Assembly (NCBI GenBank): GCA_903944555.1
Contig: CAJASG010000520.1
Location: forward strand, 1-9,528
DNA length: 9,528 nt
Reading direction: 5' to 3'
Source: an uncultured beta proteobacterium
GTDB lineage: Bacteria > Pseudomonadota > Gammaproteobacteria > Burkholderiales > Burkholderiaceae_C
The position numbers were made by a program, and so were the translations under genes. Below are positions 6,752-9,528 of this stretch, one piece after another; position 1 is the first letter of the stretch, and each line of letters begins with the position of its first letter. The notes beneath the pieces are model-generated. The model did no database searches, was not told the origin of the DNA, and saw only the letters and a program-made list of their open reading frames with translations.

Positions 6752-8314
6752 ATGAAAAACGGCGCTAAATCAAAAATTTGGGTGCAGCTTTTGACCACCA
6801 TAGGGATCGCGCTGCTCATCGTTTGGTCGGGGGTCATTGTGTGGCAAGGCTACGTATCGCGCGCAGCGGCCTTGGAGCAGGCACAGGACTTTTCCCTCAG
6901 CATGCACAACGCCACCATGGCAGGGTTGACCGGCATGATGGTGACTGGCACGGTAGCACAGCGCGATGTGTTTCTGGACCAAGTCAAGCAGCTCGGCTCG
7001 ATCCGTGATGTGCGCGTTTTGCGGGGCGAAAACGTCAGCAAGACATTTGGGCCTGGCACCGCCAAAGATGACGCCAACCCAGACGCGCTGGAGCAGCAGG
7101 TTATTCAAAGCGGCAAAGAAGCCGTGCAGGTGGAATCTGACGGCAAAGGCGAATACCTGCGGGCCGTGCGCCCCATGCTGGCGCTGAAAAATTCACTGGG
7201 CAAGGATTGCACGCTGTGCCACCAAGTGCCCGAAGGCACCGTGCTGGGCGCAGTCAGCATGAAGGTGTCGCTGGACAAAGTGAACGCGGGCTTGGCTGAC
7301 CAACGCTGGAAGTCGATTTTGGCAGCCATCCTCACCAGCATTCCGGTGTTGATGCTGATCTACCCGTTTATTCGCAAGGTCGTGACCCAGCCGCTGCAAT
7401 TGGGGGTTGGTGCGGCGCGGGGTATTGCATCAGGCGACTTGACGCAAAAAATCATTGTCAACTCCAGCAATGAAGTCGGTGAACTGCAGACCGCCTTGAA
7501 CGACATGAACGAGAGTCTGACCAAAATTGTGGGCCAAGTGCGCTCCGGGACGGACACCATTTTTACCGCGTCCAGTGAAATTGCCAGCGGCAATATGGAC
7601 CTGTCGGTACGTACCGAATTGCAGGCCGAGACGCTGGAAAACACCGCTTCGTCCATGCATGAACTCACCGCCACGGTCAATCAAAATGCGGACGATGCAC
7701 GCCGGGCCAACCAGTTGGCGATGTCCGCCTCAGAAGTTGCAGTCAAGGGCGGTGCGGTGGTCGCCCAAGTGGTGGACACCATGGCGTCCATCAACGCCTC
7801 GTCCCGCAAAATTGTCGACATCATCAGCGTGATTGACGGCATTGCGTTTCAGACCAATATTTTGGCGCTGAACGCTGCTGTGGAAGCGGCACGCGCCGGT
7901 GAGCAAGGGCGGGGTTTCGCCGTGGTGGCCTCTGAAGTGCGCAGTTTGGCAGGGCGCTCGGCGGACGCCGCCAAAGAGATCAAGAAGTTGATTGATGACT
8001 CGGTCTCCAAGGTCGATGCCGGTGGCACCCTGGTGCACCAGGCTGGCGAGACCATGACCGAAATCGTAACCAGCATCAAGCACGTCACGGACATCATGGG
8101 CAACATCGCCGCCGCCAGCGCCGAGCAGACGGCTGGCATTGGGCGCGTGAACGATGCCATTACTGAGATGAACAAGGTCACCCAGCAAAATGCAGCGCTG
8201 GTGGAGCAGGCCGCTGCCGGTGCGCAGTCCCTGCAAGACCAAGCTGCCCATCTGGAGCAGGTGGTAAGTGTGTTCAAGCTGGGCGGGGCGTCTGGCGTGC
8301 CACTTTTGAAGTAA
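6752..8314 (+). CDS. Methyl-accepting chemotaxis protein with periplasmic c-type haem domain
   Basis: This 520-residue chemoreceptor signals through CheA/CheW to the flagellar motor. Layout: first membrane helix about 9-32; periplasmic domain about 34-187; second helix about 188-207; HAMP about 208-260; cytoplasmic signalling coil to about 510. The periplasmic domain holds one CxxCH motif (Cys153, Cys156, His157), which predicts a covalently bound c-type haem after Ccm maturation. His52 and nearby Met51, Met56, Met62 and Met63 are candidate second axial ligands. The layout resembles the haem-c sensor domains of Geobacter chemoreceptors GSU0582/GSU0935 and the DUF3365/Tll0287-like group. The hairpin tip is canonical: F366, N374, E378, R381 and E384 match the trimer-contact residues of E. 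coli Tsr in identity and spacing. There is no C-terminal NWETF-type CheR tether. A redox, oxygen or gas ligand is likely for the haem but is not shown by the sequence. Confidence 0.93.
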   Translation: MKNGAKSKIWVQLLTTIGIALLIVWSGVIVWQGYVSRAAALEQAQDFSLSMHNATMAGLTGMMVTGTVAQRDVFLDQVKQLGSIRDVRVLRGENVSKTFGPGTAKDDANPDALEQQVIQSGKEAVQVESDGKGEYLRAVRPMLALKNSLGKDCTLCHQVPEGTVLGAVSMKVSLDKVNAGLADQRWKSILAAILTSIPVLMLIYPFIRKVVTQPLQLGVGAARGIASGDLTQKIIVNSSNEVGELQTALNDMNESLTKIVGQVRSGTDTIFTASSEIASGNMDLSVRTELQAETLENTASSMHELTATVNQNADDARRANQLAMSASEVAVKGGAVVAQVVDTMASINASSRKIVDIISVIDGIAFQTNILALNAAVEAARAGEQGRGFAVVASEVRSLAGRSADAAKEIKKLIDDSVSKVDAGGTLVHQAGETMTEIVTSIKHVTDIMGNIAAASAEQTAGIGRVNDAITEMNKVTQQNAALVEQAAAGAQSLQDQAAHLEQVVSVFKLGGASGVPLLK

Positions 8315-8318
8315 GCCC

Positions 8319-9458
8319 ATGAACCAGCTCCATATTTCGACCCAGTTTGACTCCGGCGCCATTGAGGTCGTGAGCCTGGAGGACCACCGCAACATCCAGT
8401 TGAACATTCGCAGCGACAACGCTGCCGACTTGGCGCAGTGGTTCCATTTTTGTCTGCACGGCGCGGCCGGTTTACCCGTCACCCTGAAGTTCTTGAACGC
8501 GGGTGCCTGTGCCTACCCCAAAGGTTGGGAGGGCTACCAGGTGGTGGCCAGCCATGACCGGCAGCACTGGTTTCGCATCGACACCCAGTTTGACGGCCAG
8601 GTGATGACAGCGCGCCTGACACCCGAAAACCAGAGCGTCTACCTGGCCTACTTTGAGCCCTATGGCTACGAACAGCACTTGGACTTGCTCAGTTCGGCGG
8701 CCATGTCCCCGCATGTGACGCTGGAGCGTTTGGGCGGTACGGTTGAAGACCGTGACCTGACCTTATTGCGCATCACCGATGCCAGCAGCGCAACACCACT
8801 GGCGCAAAAGAAAACTGTCTGGCTGATTGCCCGTCAACACCCGGGGGAGACCATGGCCGAGTGGTTCGCGGAAGGGTTCCTGGAGCGATTGCTCAGCGTT
8901 GAGGACTCGGTCAGCCGTGTGTTGCTGGACCGCTGTGTGTTCTACGTGGTGCCGAATATGAACCCTGATGGCGCCGTGCGCGGCAACCTGCGCACCAACG
9001 CCGCAGGAGCCAACCTGAACCGCGAATGGGCCGAGCCCAGCATGGAGCGCTCGCCCGAGGTTTTTTTGGTCCGCCAGAAAATGCTGCAAACGGGGGTGGA
9101 CTTGTGCCTGGATGCCCATGGTGACGAAGGCTTGCCGTATAACTTTGTAGTGGGTTCCGAGGGGATCGCCGGCTACAGCCCGCATCTCTCGGACCAGGAA
9201 AACTCTTTCAAAACGCATTGGTTGGCGACCTGCCCGGATTTTCAGGACGAGGTTCACTACGGTATCTGTGAGCCGGGGCAGGCCAACCCCACGTTGGCCA
9301 CCAACTGGATCGCGCAGCAGTTTGGCTGCCTGGCTTTCACCATCGAGATGCCGTTCAAGGACAACGCTGGGTTGCCCGACCCGGCCGTGGGCTGGAATGG
9401 CGAGCGTTCCAAAAAACTGGGCGCCAGCGTCTTGCAGCCTTTGCTGGCGGTGCTTTGA
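8319..9458 (+). CDS. M14 zinc carboxypeptidase of the cytosolic (CCP) subfamily
   Basis: The 379-residue product is a metallocarboxypeptidase that should remove C-terminal residues from peptides or proteins. It has no signal peptide, so it acts in the cytoplasm. An N-terminal beta-rich domain (about 1-125) precedes the catalytic domain (about 130-379), the arrangement of CCP/Nna1-type enzymes; the length is close to that of the Pseudomonas aeruginosa CCP. Zinc ligands are H174 and E177 (HPGE) and H267 (DAHGDE). The catalytic Glu is E343 in TIEMPF. The stretch NMNPDG (213-218), RGNLR (221-225) and NLNREW (232-237) matches the CCP substrate-pocket segment. The natural bacterial substrate is unknown; eukaryotic relatives remove glutamates from tubulin. 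The ATG is four bases after the chemoreceptor stop (weak GAAG at 8308-8311), and the stop overlaps the next ATG. The position suggests co-expression with the receptor; a functional link is unproven. Confidence 0.9.
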   Translation: MNQLHISTQFDSGAIEVVSLEDHRNIQLNIRSDNAADLAQWFHFCLHGAAGLPVTLKFLNAGACAYPKGWEGYQVVASHDRQHWFRIDTQFDGQVMTARLTPENQSVYLAYFEPYGYEQHLDLLSSAAMSPHVTLERLGGTVEDRDLTLLRITDASSATPLAQKKTVWLIARQHPGETMAEWFAEGFLERLLSVEDSVSRVLLDRCVFYVVPNMNPDGAVRGNLRTNAAGANLNREWAEPSMERSPEVFLVRQKMLQTGVDLCLDAHGDEGLPYNFVVGSEGIAGYSPHLSDQENSFKTHWLATCPDFQDEVHYGICEPGQANPTLATNWIAQQFGCLAFTIEMPFKDNAGLPDPAVGWNGERSKKLGASVLQPLLAVL

Positions 9459-9528
9459 TGACGGGCGCGCACGCCTACGAGTCACTTACCCCCGATGTGG
9501 TGATGGACGCGCTGGCCAGCGTGGGCCT
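9458..9528 (+). CDS. srkA: SrkA/YihE-like stress-response Ser/Thr kinase, N-terminal fragment cut by window end
   Basis: The ATG at 9458 shares its A with the TGA stop of the carboxypeptidase gene (TGATG), a typical coupled start. The 23 complete codons visible encode MTGAHAYESLTPDVVMDALA and then SVG. The segment LTPDVVMDAL resembles LHPDTIMDAL at the N-terminus of E. coli SrkA (YihE), a choline-kinase-fold protein kinase involved in envelope and oxidative stress survival. Only the first residues are available and no kinase motif can be seen, so the call rests on this short match and on the coupled start. Confidence 0.65.
   Translation, partial: MTGAHAYESLTPDVVMDALASVG

Noticed and set aside
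8029..8042. 14-bp perfect palindrome CCTGGTGCACCAGG in the chemoreceptor gene
   Set aside because: It lies within coding sequence for TLVHQA in the signalling coil, has no partner sites, and is likely chance in GC-rich codons.

Overview
The window looks like the chromosome of a betaproteobacterium, most likely Burkholderiales/Comamonadaceae (Rhodoferax-like). This is inferred from the high-GC codon use, the style of the GGDEF/EAL and chemotaxis proteins, and an SrkA-type kinase start typical of that group. It cannot be fixed from sequence reading alone. Coding density is very high. All seven genes lie on the + strand with gaps or overlaps of -4, +3, +2, +34, +4 and -1 bases, so they read as one long operon or two closely spaced ones. 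I see no tRNA, rRNA, CRISPR array, insertion sequence or phage gene.

Region by region. Positions 1-179 are a non-coding upstream region. It holds an FNR/CRP-family-like inverted repeat (52-65), a plausible -10 element (86-91) and a leader that can fold into nested stems (96-171). Positions 180-1229 encode a PotD-type (polyamine-binding-like) periplasmic protein. It overlaps by four bases a membrane diguanylate cyclase with a large periplasmic Cache-like domain (1226-2953). Positions 2957-3937 encode a second, unrelated solute-binding protein of the NMT1/SsuA type, with a twin-arginine signal and a possible lipobox. It is followed two bases later by a 925-residue protein (3940-6717) that fuses a third solute-binding fold (PhnD-like) to a membrane helix, PAS, GGDEF and EAL. 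Positions 6752-8314 encode a chemotaxis receptor whose periplasmic domain carries a c-type haem motif (CxxCH). Positions 8319-9458 encode an M14 zinc carboxypeptidase of the cytosolic (CCP) subfamily. Position 9458 to the window end is the start of an srkA-like kinase gene.

How they may work together. Three different periplasmic binding folds (PotD, NMT1/SsuA, PhnD) sit with two cyclic-di-GMP enzymes, and no ABC permease or ATPase is present. The closest described precedent is NspS-MbaA of Vibrio cholerae, where a PotD-like protein acts as a ligand-sensing partner of a GGDEF/EAL membrane protein instead of feeding a transporter. The best reading is a multi-input c-di-GMP signalling cluster linked to a haem-containing chemoreceptor, possibly under oxygen/redox control through the FNR-like site. 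The domain calls are well supported. The signalling partnership, ligands and redox control are inference.
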